The notes: generated by a model from the sequence alone, not told the origin. DNA of 64,000 bases from an uncultured delta proteobacterium (GCA_903911145.1 CAIWCD010000013.1:248001-312000); one strand, 5' to 3'; counted from the stretch's first letter, positions 1 to 8,447 are shown. Translations and numbers: made by a program.

Positions 1-349
1 CGGCTTCGTCGCTGCGGACCCAGCGGAAAGCGATGTGCTCGTCCGAGATGGTCGGCTCCGCACCAGCCTCGGCGCGCAGCAGGAACGCGTGCTCGCGCAT
101 GGGCCCACGGCGCGCATCTTCGTAGCCGTGCGCGAAATTCAGGCTCGACAGCGGGCCCGTGATCTTCGTCTCCTCGTGCGCCTCGCGCAGTGCCGAAGCC
201 TCAGGCGTCTCGCCTCCATCGGCCTTGCCCGTCACTGGATGCAGGCCACCGCCGCGCTTCTTCGGCCGCTCAAGCAGCAGCACCTCGGGGCCCAGCGCCG
301 ACGGGCGAACGATCCAGACCAGCGCCTTCTCGCGGGGAGATCTATGCAT
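1..349 (-). CDS. Nudix hydrolase, C-terminus cut by window edge
   Basis: About 116 residues are visible, starting MHRSPREKALVWIV; the stop codon lies outside the window. A Nudix box is clear around residues 41-63, with the core GKADGGETPEAS followed by REAHEE, giving the G-x5-E-x7-REUxEE pattern that binds the divalent metal and pyrophosphate. The last Gly of the box is replaced by Lys (EETKI). The family hydrolyses nucleoside diphosphates linked to another moiety; the substrate cannot be told from sequence. There is no ribosome binding site before the ATG. Instead a -10-like TATTCT (356-361) ends 6 nt upstream, so the mRNA may be leaderless. It is divergent from the aminotransferase that follows. 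Confidence 0.85.
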   Translation of the reverse strand, partial: MHRSPREKALVWIVRPSALGPEVLLLERPKKRGGGLHPVTGKADGGETPEASALREAHEETKITGPLSSLNFAHGYEDARRGPMREHAFLLRAEAGAEPTISDEHIAFRWVRSDEA

Positions 350-355
350 GGCGGC

Positions 356-361
356 AGAATA
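356..361 (-). promoter_or_regulatory. -10-like hexamer TATTCT before the Nudix gene
   Basis: TATTCT on the minus strand ends 6 nt before the ATG at 349. A -35 box at the usual distance is not evident. The spacing would put the transcript start at or very near the start codon. Confidence 0.35.
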
Positions 362-440
362 TCCTGCGTGGTACAGGTGCGCCGTTTTTCGCGTCGGGAC
401 GTCTTGAACTGGCGCGCATTCTGGGGGAGTGCGAGGGCGC

Positions 441-1730
441 ATGGACAAGCTTCCCGTCGATCTCGAATCAGGTGACCCGCGTCGCGGGCTCGCCAGCATG
501 GCACGCGGACTCGTCGGCTCCGAGATCCTCAAGATCGCCGCTGAGATTCGCGCCAAGCAGGCTGCGGGCGCGACGATCTGCAACCTGACGGTCGGCGACT
601 TCTCCTCGAAGGAGTTCCCGATCCCAAAAGCGCTTCTCGATGGAACCGTGCGCGCTCTGCAGGCGGGCGAGACGAACTATCCGCCGTCCGATGGCGTGCT
701 GAAGCTGCGAGAGGCCGTGCGCGACGACTTCCGCACGCGACTGCACATCGACGTGCCGGTCGAGTCGGTGGTGATCGCGGGAGGCTCGCGTCCCATCATC
801 TACGCGGCCTACACGGCGCTGATCGAACCGGGCGATGTCGTCGTCTATCCGGTGCCGAGCTGGAACAACAATCACTACGTCCATCTCTCCGGCGCGCGCG
901 GGATCGCGGTGCCCTGCTCCGCTGAGGATGGCTTCCTGCCCACGGCCCGCCTGCTCGAGCCGCACATCAAGGAAGCGCGCCTGCTCGCGCTCTGCACGCC
1001 CCTCAATCCGGCGGGCACAGTGCTCGCGCCAGAAGAGGTCAAGAGGATCGGCGAGATGCTCGTCGCGGAGAACAAGCGTCGAGAGCCGCTCGGGCAGAAG
1101 CCGCTCTACCTGCTCTACGATCAGGTCTACTGGCAGATCACGTTCGGCAACGCGCAGCACACGACGCCCGTGGCGCTCGTTCCCGAGTGCGCGCCCTATG
1201 TGATCTTCGTCGACGGCATCTCCAAGGCGTTCGCCTCGACGGGAGTACGCGTCGGTTGGGGCGTCGGCCCGCGCGCGGTGATCGGCGCGATGCGCGACAT
1301 CCTCGGTCACGTCGGCGCCTGGGCCCCCCGCGCAGAGCAGGTCGCGACCGCCGAACTCCTGCGCGACTCGGGCGAGCGCCAGCGTTACTCGGCCTGGCTG
1401 CTCGACGGCCTGCAGGCGCGGCTCAACAAGCTCTACAACGGATTCACCGCGATGGCCGCCGCGGGCCTCCCCGTGCGCGCGATCGCTCCGCAAGGCGCGA
1501 TCTATCTCTCCGTGCAGGTCTCGCTGATCGGCAAGAAGGGCATGCTGACGAACGATGCCATCCGCCGATATCTCCTCGACGAGGCGGGCTTTGGCGTGGT
1601 GCCGTTCCAGGCCTTCGGGCTGCAGGGCGAGACCGGCTGGTTCCGCTTGAGCGTCGGCGCGGTGAGCGAGAAGGAGATCGAGCAGGCTCTTCCGCGCGTC
1701 GAGGCTGCGCTGCGCCGGGCGCTCGAGTAA
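441..1730 (+). CDS. Aminotransferase class I/II, PLP-dependent
   Basis: A 429-residue fold-type I aminotransferase. Visible family features are NYPPSDG near residue 75, the CTPLNPAGT segment, the cofactor-contacting Asp in YDQVYW, and the Schiff-base Lys in DGISKAFASTGVRVGWG near residue 260. It is probably an aspartate/aromatic-type aminotransferase; the substrate is not resolvable. The ATG at 441 is chosen because an in-frame GTG at 429 has no better ribosome binding site and adds only four residues. The gene stands alone and converges on the next gene over a palindrome-rich spacer. Confidence 0.9.
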   Translation: MDKLPVDLESGDPRRGLASMARGLVGSEILKIAAEIRAKQAAGATICNLTVGDFSSKEFPIPKALLDGTVRALQAGETNYPPSDGVLKLREAVRDDFRTRLHIDVPVESVVIAGGSRPIIYAAYTALIEPGDVVVYPVPSWNNNHYVHLSGARGIAVPCSAEDGFLPTARLLEPHIKEARLLALCTPLNPAGTVLAPEEVKRIGEMLVAENKRREPLGQKPLYLLYDQVYWQITFGNAQHTTPVALVPECAPYVIFVDGISKAFASTGVRVGWGVGPRAVIGAMRDILGHVGAWAPRAEQVATAELLRDSGERQRYSAWLLDGLQARLNKLYNGFTAMAAAGLPVRAIAPQGAIYLSVQVSLIGKKGMLTNDAIRRYLLDEAGFGVVPFQAFGLQGETGWFRLSVGAVSEKEIEQALPRVEAALRRALE

Positions 1731-1746
1731 TCCAGCGCTGGCGAAT

Positions 1747-1788
1747 CGAATATTCGCTTCACCGAATATTCGCATCTACGAATATTCA
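1747..1788. repeat. Three palindromes CGAATATTCG at 16-bp spacing
   Basis: CGAATATTCG occurs at 1747-1756 and 1763-1772, and as CGAATATTCA at 1779-1788. Each start is exactly 16 bp from the last, so the array is both a direct repeat and a set of inverted repeats. It sits between the 3' ends of two convergent genes, where a promoter operator is not expected. It may be a protein-binding array or part of a compound terminator. Confidence 0.7.
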
Positions 1789-1789
1789 A

Positions 1790-1823
1790 CGCGGGATATC
1801 ACCGTCGATCGGGATATCCCGCG
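1790..1823. terminator. Inverted repeat between convergent genes
   Basis: Arms CGCGGGATATC (1790-1800) and GATATCCCGCG (1813-1823) pair perfectly over 11 bp around a 12-nt loop. Its place between convergent genes and its strand symmetry suggest a bidirectional terminator, although there is no T-run. Confidence 0.5.
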
Positions 1824-1834
1824 CGCTCGAGCGA

Positions 1835-2458
1835 CTATCCGCTGCAGGTGCTCAGCGTTCCGATCGAGCAGAACTGCGTCGGGGTCAGCGAGCAGGCCGG
1901 CGCGCCGAACGTGCCGCTGAGATGGCCGCTGGCACCGAAGTGCACATCGTAGCTCCCGCTGATCACACCGCCGCTGATCGACGTCACGCTGATGGTGCCG
2001 CTGGTGGAGACGATATCCGTCTGGCTGCACGCTGAAGAGTAGCGCGCAACCTCGGCGCCGGCCGCGAAGTTGTTGCCGCTGGCGTCGACCAGCGGAGTCC
2101 CGATCGTATAGGTCGCCGCGCCGATCGACGGAGCAGATCCGCCGCTCGTCGCGGGAGTGCCCGAGACCGAGAGGATGAGCACGTTGCTATCGGCGACAGC
2201 GCCGCCGGTCTCGATTCCGGCGCATGCGCCGCCGCGGTCCGAGAGAAGGACGAAGGCGAACGAAGCGGCCTCCGTGCCGCCGCACTCTGTGCCGGTATAG
2301 GTAATCGAGTCTCCTTCGGCCACGGAAGGGATGGAGACCGTGACGCCATTTCCGTCTGTGACTGACCCGTTCACGACCCCATCGCTGCTGTTGCTGGTTG
2401 AGGAGACGTCGCAGGCGCAAATCGCAGCGCAGGCCATCAGGCCGAGGAGCTTCTTCAT
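1835..2458 (-). CDS. Lipoprotein of unknown function
   Basis: A 207-residue protein starting MKKLLGLMACAAICACD, with a short charged n-region, a hydrophobic core and a lipobox-like I-C-A-C that would place the lipidated Cys at about residue 15. The mature part is rich in Ser, Gly and Thr, with evenly spaced small beta-type segments and several Cys residues. I recognise no family. The start is set by a GGAGGG ribosome binding site about 8 nt upstream of the second Met of the longer frame. The gene lies 72 bp downstream of cvpA on the same strand and may have its own promoter. Confidence 0.75.
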   Translation of the reverse strand: MKKLLGLMACAAICACDVSSTSNSSDGVVNGSVTDGNGVTVSIPSVAEGDSITYTGTECGGTEAASFAFVLLSDRGGACAGIETGGAVADSNVLILSVSGTPATSGGSAPSIGAATYTIGTPLVDASGNNFAAGAEVARYSSACSQTDIVSTSGTISVTSISGGVISGSYDVHFGASGHLSGTFGAPACSLTPTQFCSIGTLSTCSG

Positions 2459-2530
2459 ATCGATTCCCTCCATGAAGCGTGAATGAGTTGGACGCAGTGG
2501 GCGGACAATCCTGCTGCAGACGCGGCCACG

Positions 2531-3091
2531 TCAATTTCCCTGGTGCAGTTTGATTCCAATGGACCTGACCGCCGGAGCCGCGCGATCGCCAGTGGCTTTG
2601 AGCTGCTGCTCGACATCGCCGAGAAAGCTTGTGTCGGTCGCGAGCGCAATGATCTGCGAATGGGCGAGATCGAGCTTCTCCAGCGGAGCCACGTTGCGCT
2701 CGGCGGCGGGCAGATGTTTGTGCATCAGCGACGCGAAGCTCGCGATCGCCCAGACGAAGAGCAGCCCTTTGGCGAGGCCCAGCGCTCCGCCGCCGACGCG
2801 ATCGAGCGTGCCCGTGATCGCGCCGAGGTGATCGTGCAGAAAGCTCCCGAGCAGGCTGGCGATCACCTCGACGCAGATGAAGAGCGCGATGGAGAACGCG
2901 ACGGTGGCGAGCGAAGGCGAAAGGCCAAGAGCGGGCGAAAACTCGACCGCGAGCGGTGCCGCGAAGATGCGCGCGAGAACGAGCCCGCCGAGAAATCCCG
3001 CGACGCCGAAGAGTTGGCGGATCAGACCACGCATCAGACCGAACACGAGGAAGACAAGCGCGATGCCGACGCAGATTAAATCGAAGATCAC
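2531..3091 (-). CDS. CvpA family membrane protein
   Basis: A 186-residue protein with four hydrophobic segments (about residues 3-22, 28-48, 62-86 and 103-122) and the CvpA-like N-terminus FDLICVGIALVFLVFGLMRG, plus a hydrophilic tail. CvpA proteins are inner-membrane proteins first linked to colicin V production and purine supply; their molecular role is unsettled. It is the last gene of a likely operon behind the J-protein (18-bp gap). Co-transcription with an Hsp70/J pair is unusual for the family and hints at an envelope-stress role, which is inference. Confidence 0.85.
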   Translation of the reverse strand: MIFDLICVGIALVFLVFGLMRGLIRQLFGVAGFLGGLVLARIFAAPLAVEFSPALGLSPSLATVAFSIALFICVEVIASLLGSFLHDHLGAITGTLDRVGGGALGLAKGLLFVWAIASFASLMHKHLPAAERNVAPLEKLDLAHSQIIALATDTSFLGDVEQQLKATGDRAAPAVRSIGIKLHQGN

Positions 3092-3109
3092 GTTATCCTC
3101 TCGCGCGCG

Positions 3110-3652
3110 CTATTTAATCAGCTTCGTCGCTTCATCGCGCTTCGTCTTGTAGTTCGCGTTGCCCGGCTCATAGGTGAGCGCCATCTTGAAGTTGCGCTCG
3201 GCCGCGGCAAAACGCTGCCCGGCGAAATCCTGCAATCCCGCAAGATAGAACTTGCGCCCTTGAGGCGTAACGCCGACCTCGAGCTCCTTCTCCTTCTTCA
3301 TCTCCTGCTCGCTTGCCTCGACGAAGCGCAGCTTGCTCTGCCGCATCGGTCCGCCGATATCCGCGAGATACTTGGTGCGGCGGATATCATCGCGCAGGCA
3401 GACATATGCCTCATTGATGCGCTTATAGATGCGGCTGATTGAATCCCGCAGCTCGCCATCTGCCAATCGATAGAAGCGATCGGGGTGATAGATGCGCGAT
3501 TCACGGTAATAGGCGAGTTTAATCTCCGCGGGCGTTGCCACCGGCGCGAGTTTCAAGATCTGGAAGTAATCGAGCTCGTCCATGATCTGCGCGAGCGCCA
3601 CCGCCTCGATCTCGAACGGCCCGTCGACGGCGGATGAATCTGCGTAGCTCAC
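3110..3652 (-). CDS. J-domain co-chaperone with C-terminal TPR-like segment
   Basis: A 180-residue protein. A J domain spans about residues 28-97, starting at DYFQILKL, with the diagnostic HPD in IYHPDRF near residue 58 that stimulates Hsp70 ATPase activity. The Gly/Phe and zinc-finger parts of DnaJ are absent. The C-terminal 40 residues (QDFAGQRFAAAERNFKMALT and following) look like one or two TPR helices. The ATG overlaps the stop of the upstream Hsp70 gene by 4 bp, so the pair is translationally coupled and this is very likely the dedicated partner of that Hsp70. It uses AT-ending codons (TAT, AAT, TCA) more than its neighbours. Confidence 0.9.
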   Translation of the reverse strand: MSYADSSAVDGPFEIEAVALAQIMDELDYFQILKLAPVATPAEIKLAYYRESRIYHPDRFYRLADGELRDSISRIYKRINEAYVCLRDDIRRTKYLADIGGPMRQSKLRFVEASEQEMKKEKELEVGVTPQGRKFYLAGLQDFAGQRFAAAERNFKMALTYEPGNANYKTKRDEATKLIK

Positions 3653-5232
3653 GCCGCCGCCCCATCCGAGAGGACCGTCGCAGCGTTCTTCGCCTGCGCC
3701 GCCTGGATCATCTTCTCGGAGAGGCCAGAATTGAGACGAATCGCGCAGGTTGTCTGCTGGCCTGTCTCGAGATCAGCCGCAGTCACGTTGACGATCCCGT
3801 TGGGATCGATCTCGAACGTCACTTCAATGCGCACATCGCCGCGTTCGGCGACTCGGAAGCCGGAGAATTCAAACTCACCGAGAAGTTCGCACTCGGCCGA
3901 TTTATTCGACTCGCCTTGATAGACCTGAATCTTCACCTTCTCCTGCGCGTCGCGGTTGGTCGTATAGGTCTTGCTGCGCTCGATCGGGATCGGCGTGTTC
4001 TTCTCGATCATTGAATCGGTATATCCGCCGACCGTACCAACCCGCAGCGTCAGCGGCGTCACGTCGAGGAGGAAATGCTCGCCCTTCGACTCGAGCAGCG
4101 AGCGGGCCTGCAGTGCAGCTCCCATCGCGACCACTTCGTCGGGATCGATCCCGGTCATGGGATCTTTCTGGAAGTAATGCTTTACGCTGGTGCGGACAAT
4201 CGGCAATCGCGTCGGGCCGCCAACGAGAATCACCGCATCGAGATCGCTCGCGGCCATGCGCGCACTCTGCAGCGCCTCGTCGCAGACCTTGAACGTCCGC
4301 TGCACGAGATCCATCATCATCCGATTAAACTCCGACTCCTGCAGCGTCGCGATCAGATCGAGCCGATTGCCGCTCGGGTCCTGGCAGATCGCCTCGACGT
4401 GGATATTCGCAACACCATCGCGACCGACGTCGATCTTCGCCTTCTCTGCCGCCTCCTTGAGCATCTGCAGGCAATACTTATTCAGCCGCAGATCGATTCC
4501 CGTCTCAGAGAGAAATCGATCTCCCAGCCAGGTCATGATCCGATCGTCGAAATCATCGCCGCCCAGATAGGTATCGCCCGCGGTCGATAGCACCTCGAAT
4601 ACATCGTTGCCGATCTCCAATATGGACATATCGAACGTGCCGCCGCCGAGGTCATAGACGGCGATTCGCTGCGAGAGATCCTTGCCGAACCCGTACGAGA
4701 GCGCGGCCGCGGTGGGCTCATTGAGAATGCGCAGCACCTCGAGTCCGGCGATGCGGCCCGCGTCCTTGGTGGCCTGGCGCTGGTTGTCATTGAAATATGC
4801 CGGCACGGTCACGACGGCCTTGGACACCGAGTGGCCGACGTGCTTCTCGACAATCGCCTTCATCTCCTTGAGCACCAGCGCGGAGATCTCGGGGAGGCTG
4901 TAGAGCGATTCGCGGATCTGGATGCGGACGGAGTTGTTCTCGCCCTCGACGATCTTGTAGGGCATGACCGCCTGCGCCTTGCGCACTTCGTCCGAGAAGT
5001 AGTAGCGGCCGATGAGTCGCTTGGCCGAATAGACGGTGCTCTCGGCGTTGGTGATGATGTTGCGCTTGGCTCCGTTGCCGACGAGGACCTTGCCGTCCTC
5101 GAGGAAGCTCACGACCGATGCGTGCGTGCGCTCGCCGAGCGCGTTGGGAATGACGAGCGGCGCGCCGTTCTCGATGATGGAGACGCACGAATAGCTGGTG
5201 CCGAGGTCGATGCCGATTGCGATCTCGTCCAT
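3649..5232 (-). CDS. Hsp70 (DnaK-like) chaperone lacking the lid
   Basis: A 527-residue protein, about 110 shorter than canonical DnaK. The nucleotide-binding domain is complete: GIDLGTSYSCV at the N-terminus, VPAYFNDNQRQATKDAG, EPTAAALSYG, DLGGGTFD near residue 195 and VGGPTRLP near 335. The substrate-binding beta domain follows (LLDVTPLTLRVG to about residue 500). The C-terminal helical lid is missing and replaced by a short Ala-rich tail. Myxobacteria carry several divergent Hsp70s, some tied to exopolysaccharide and motility, but assignment to one of those is not possible here. It follows the CPBP protease gene by 37 bp and overlaps the J-protein gene. Confidence 0.92.
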   Translation of the reverse strand: MDEIAIGIDLGTSYSCVSIIENGAPLVIPNALGERTHASVVSFLEDGKVLVGNGAKRNIITNAESTVYSAKRLIGRYYFSDEVRKAQAVMPYKIVEGENNSVRIQIRESLYSLPEISALVLKEMKAIVEKHVGHSVSKAVVTVPAYFNDNQRQATKDAGRIAGLEVLRILNEPTAAALSYGFGKDLSQRIAVYDLGGGTFDMSILEIGNDVFEVLSTAGDTYLGGDDFDDRIMTWLGDRFLSETGIDLRLNKYCLQMLKEAAEKAKIDVGRDGVANIHVEAICQDPSGNRLDLIATLQESEFNRMMMDLVQRTFKVCDEALQSARMAASDLDAVILVGGPTRLPIVRTSVKHYFQKDPMTGIDPDEVVAMGAALQARSLLESKGEHFLLDVTPLTLRVGTVGGYTDSMIEKNTPIPIERSKTYTTNRDAQEKVKIQVYQGESNKSAECELLGEFEFSGFRVAERGDVRIEVTFEIDPNGIVNVTAADLETGQQTTCAIRLNSGLSEKMIQAAQAKNAATVLSDGAAA

Positions 5233-5269
5233 GCACTGATGCTAACGCAAAAGCGTCGCGCCCGGGGCG

Positions 5270-6025
5270 TCAGCGCGCGACGATCGTGGTCTGGAGAATC
5301 AGCAGCGTGGCGTTGCAGACAAAGTGGAACAGCGCCGCGCCAGCGATGGTGCCACTGCGCGCGCGCAGCCAGGCGAAGAGGAGCGCTGGGAAGAACGTCA
5401 GGAGACGAAACGGCGCGGGGATGAGGAGGTGGCCGAGCGCGAAGAGAACAGCGGCAACGAAAGCTCCGCGGCCGAGCGAGGCATTGGCGATGCGAAGTCG
5501 GGGAGGCCACTGCTCCTCGAAGAGGCGCGTGACATAGCCGCGGTAGAAGAACTCTTCCGAGAGCGCAACGGCGGCGTGTCCTCCGAGTTGGCCGAGAAGC
5601 GTGAGTGCAACGTCGAGGTTTTCGGGAGCGCGGAAGGCGAACAGGCGCGGCGCAGCGAACGGGGCCGCGAGCTCACCAATCCAGCGCGGCAGCAGCGGAA
5701 CGATCGCGGCGACGTGCAGATAGCCGAGGACAAACGGAGGAAGAACCAGCAGGGAGAGAACGACCGCGTCGACGAGATCTCGCTGCCACCGCGAGAGCGA
5801 GAGGCCCGCATCGGAGGCATCGAGTCCGCGCCGCTCGAGCATCCGCTGCGGAACCCAGAGAAACGCCGCCACCGCGAGCGCACCGACCCACTGGCCGAGG
5901 AACGGGATCGCGCCGGCGAGCAACTGAATCACCGCGAGCGAAAGCAACGTCGCAGCCCAGACGAGCAGCGCCTCGCGCGCCGGACTGCCTCCGAGAAAGT
6001 TGCGGGCGACCACGGGGCGCACCAT
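5270..6025 (-). CDS. CPBP family intramembrane metalloprotease
   Basis: A 251-residue polytopic protein with about seven hydrophobic segments. Motif 1 of the CPBP/Abi (Rce1-like) family is EEFFYRG near residue 160, and motif 2 is FALGH near residue 200, giving the Glu and His residues thought to bind the metal or activate water. It is the likely first gene of the CPBP, Hsp70, J-protein, CvpA operon, with a 37-bp gap to the Hsp70 gene. The first 20 residues are weakly hydrophobic and the ATG has no clear ribosome binding site. Confidence 0.85.
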   Translation of the reverse strand: MVRPVVARNFLGGSPAREALLVWAATLLSLAVIQLLAGAIPFLGQWVGALAVAAFLWVPQRMLERRGLDASDAGLSLSRWQRDLVDAVVLSLLVLPPFVLGYLHVAAIVPLLPRWIGELAAPFAAPRLFAFRAPENLDVALTLLGQLGGHAAVALSEEFFYRGYVTRLFEEQWPPRLRIANASLGRGAFVAAVLFALGHLLIPAPFRLLTFFPALLFAWLRARSGTIAGAALFHFVCNATLLILQTTIVAR

Positions 6026-6097
6026 AGCGCAGAGCGCGCGGGAGATTTGCCCGCGGATCGACTACTATCGATCACCGTAATCTTGCTGGAGGTCGCG

Positions 6098-6991
6098 ATG
6101 CCCCGCCGCCCGCTGTTCGCCCTCGCCCTCGCCGCCGCGCTCTCTGGCTGCGGAACACAGACGCTCGTGGCAGGCCTCTTCATCAACACGCCCGCGGTGC
6201 CCAATCCTGCGCAGCCGGGCACGAAGCTCGGACCGTTCTCCGCGCTGCTCGGTTTCATCGTCAGCGTCGACACGAGCAACCCGACGAACCTCTCGAGCGC
6301 GTCCATCAAGGGCGTAACGGGTGTCGACGCGTCACTCGTCTTCGAAAGCTGCGTCGGCCTCTCGACGCAACCGGCGAGCGACGGTGGAGTGAGCCCGCAG
6401 AAAGCCTGCGTCGCGAGCGGACAGGGCGGCACCGATCGGGTCATCGCCGTCGGAGACAGCGGCAGCGGACTCTACGAACTCAACTCCAGCGATCATCCCG
6501 AGCTGACGTTCGAGCAGGGCGTCACCTACACGATGATCCTTCAGGAGCCGGGCGGCGACGCGTTCGGGGCCCGCTTCCAGCCTGGACCTGCGCCGATCAT
6601 GCACGAATTCGTCGACAAGACGGCCATCAAGACGCTCACGCAGGGCGCGTCGCTGGCCGTGACGCGCGATGATCTGCCGGGCCCGGACGGGCGCCTGCTC
6701 CCCGCGGCGATCGTCGTCGCGTCGGTCGATCCGCGGCAGCCGAATGCGATGCCGAAGATTGTCTGGTCGTCGATCAAGTACACCGATCCGAAGACGCTGG
6801 CGCTGCTCGCGCTGAGCGACGCGCCCTACCGCGTCTCGAGTTTCACCATCGACGGATCGGCCTTCGTCGCGAAGGGCTACTACCTCGTCACGATGGTGTC
6901 CCTCGCCGAGGGCAAGGCGTCGGGAAATGCCTTCATCGGCTCGACCGCGCTCGCTGGAACGGGCGATTCAGGAATCGTACAGGTCAAGTAA
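6098..6991 (+). CDS. Lipoprotein of unknown function
   Basis: A 297-residue lipoprotein starting MPRRPLFALALAAALSGCG, with lipobox L-S-G-C at residues 15-18. The start is fixed by TGGAGG at 6087-6092, 5 nt before the ATG. The mature part is predicted mostly beta, with motifs such as YTMILQEPGGDAFG and SVDPRQPNAMPKIV. No recognised domain. It is divergent from the CPBP gene and converges on the coiled-coil gene. Lipoproteins of this kind are common in myxobacteria. Confidence 0.8.
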   Translation: MPRRPLFALALAAALSGCGTQTLVAGLFINTPAVPNPAQPGTKLGPFSALLGFIVSVDTSNPTNLSSASIKGVTGVDASLVFESCVGLSTQPASDGGVSPQKACVASGQGGTDRVIAVGDSGSGLYELNSSDHPELTFEQGVTYTMILQEPGGDAFGARFQPGPAPIMHEFVDKTAIKTLTQGASLAVTRDDLPGPDGRLLPAAIVVASVDPRQPNAMPKIVWSSIKYTDPKTLALLALSDAPYRVSSFTIDGSAFVAKGYYLVTMVSLAEGKASGNAFIGSTALAGTGDSGIVQVK

Positions 6992-7004
6992 CTGCACGAA
7001 CGCA

Positions 7005-8351
7005 TCAGCTGCGCGTGCGCGCCTGGCGGATGTAGCGGTCGAGATCTTCGCGGTCGATGAGCGAGAGGATCTCGAGCTGGTTTCCCTCGCGCCGATAGAT
7101 GAGCCGCACGTCGGTGGCGACGCGAATCCGGTAGTGGCCGGGCAAGCCGCCGAGCGCGAGCGCACGCAGCGAGCCGTGGCGCCAATCCTCGGCGAGGCGG
7201 TGGATCTTGTCGAACGCAGCCCGCTGCATCCGGCGCGGCCAGCGCTCGATTGAGTCGTAGAACTCTCGCGTGAAGACGGGCAGCAGGAAACTCTGCGCGT
7301 CCTCTTCACTGGGAAGACCGTCACCCGGATTCGCATCCTCATCGTCGGACGCGTGCGCGATGCGCGGTGTCTCCTGTGGCCTCTGCTCCTGCTTCTCCGC
7401 GGTCGCAATTCGCTGCTCGGCCGCGCGGAGAGCCTCTTCGCTGCGCGCGAGCCTGTCGGAGACTCCCCGCAACTCGGCCTCTGCGCGGCGCAGATCGGCG
7501 AGCGCGCGACCGTCTCCTGCCGCAGTCAGGCGACCGAGCTCCGCACGCAAACTGGTCTGATCGTCGCGCAGACGAGACAGCTCACTGCGCTCTGCGGAGA
7601 GACGCTGTTCGCGCTCGGCCGTCTCCGCACGCTGCTCGACGAGCTGCCGCTGAAGTGAGTCCCTCTCGCGCTCGGTCCGCTCGGCGCGCTTTTGCGTCTC
7701 CTCGAGCGCACGCCGCGCGGCCTCGACCTCCTTGCGCGCCTGCTTCTCATCGAGCGTCACTTTCTTCGGCCCCGGACGGACCGGCGCTTCGAGCGCCCGC
7801 AGACCCTCGTCGATCGCGCTCTTCGCCGCGCCACCAGCGAGATCGTGTTCGAGGAGCGCAGCCCAGACGATGCGCGCGAGTTGCTGCAGCGGATCGCCGG
7901 TCACCATCACGTCGAGAACATCTTCGAGCAGGTCGGCGAGCTGCTCCTTGGCGAGCGCGCGTCCGTCGAAGAGCGGCGAGCGCAACGCCTCGCGCACGGC
8001 CTGCTCGAGCGACGCACGCACGTCCTCTGCGGCGAGATATTCGTCGGCGAGGACGCGCGCAACCTGCTCGGGAGGGAGCGCCTCGAGGCGAAATCCAGGC
8101 GTCGTGAGCTTGAGCTCTCGGCAGAGGGAAACCAGACGCTTGTCTGCAAAACAGAGTTCGAGAAAACCGCCCAGCCAGTCGGCTTCGAGCAGCGCGAGCG
8201 GCAGAGGAGACGTGGAAAGAGGAGGCGCCACATCGCCGCTCGATTCCGGCTCGGATTGCGCTGGACCTCCACCAGAGCCATCGGGAGCGATCACCGGCGA
8301 CTCCAGATTCGCCGCTGCCTTCGCTTTCGCTTTGCGCTTCTTCTCGCCCAT
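7005..8351 (-). CDS. Coiled-coil protein with C-terminal RelE/ParE-like domain
   Basis: A 448-residue protein with three parts. Residues 1-50 are Lys/Ala-rich and low in complexity. Residues 60-200 are helical with no recognised family. A long coiled coil covers about 215-330, dense in Glu, Arg and Leu. The last 90 residues resemble the RelE/ParE toxin fold: FTREFYDSIERWP, then helices, then LPGHYRIRVATDVRLIYRR and LEILSLIDREDLDRYI, matching the family pattern of L-x-G-x-YRxRxGDxRxIY followed by a final hydrophobic strand. No antitoxin-like gene is adjacent. The start at 8351 (MGEKKRKAK) is the first ATG inside the divergent spacer with the SDR gene. Confidence 0.75.
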   Translation of the reverse strand: MGEKKRKAKAKAAANLESPVIAPDGSGGGPAQSEPESSGDVAPPLSTSPLPLALLEADWLGGFLELCFADKRLVSLCRELKLTTPGFRLEALPPEQVARVLADEYLAAEDVRASLEQAVREALRSPLFDGRALAKEQLADLLEDVLDVMVTGDPLQQLARIVWAALLEHDLAGGAAKSAIDEGLRALEAPVRPGPKKVTLDEKQARKEVEAARRALEETQKRAERTERERDSLQRQLVEQRAETAEREQRLSAERSELSRLRDDQTSLRAELGRLTAAGDGRALADLRRAEAELRGVSDRLARSEEALRAAEQRIATAEKQEQRPQETPRIAHASDDEDANPGDGLPSEEDAQSFLLPVFTREFYDSIERWPRRMQRAAFDKIHRLAEDWRHGSLRALALGGLPGHYRIRVATDVRLIYRREGNQLEILSLIDREDLDRYIRQARTRS

Positions 8352-8432
8352 GCGGCGCGCACGCTCGTGGCGAACGGCGAGGATGTCAATCGCAACCCTG
8401 GCTGCAGAAGCGAAGTGCGAGGACACGCCAAC

Positions 8433-8441
8433 TGCTACTCT
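8433..8441 (+). promoter_or_regulatory. Extended -10-like TGCTACTCT before the SDR gene
   Basis: TGCTACTCT fits an extended -10 (TGnTAnnnT). Only 6 nt separate it from the ATG at 8448 and there is no ribosome binding site, so the transcript would be leaderless. Confidence 0.4.
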
Positions 8442-8447
8442 CTTCCG

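Noticed and set aside
468-1775. A 435-codon minus-strand frame opposite the first aminotransferase
   Set aside because: Arg-rich shadow with no motif; the plus strand has the PLP Lys and other aminotransferase landmarks.
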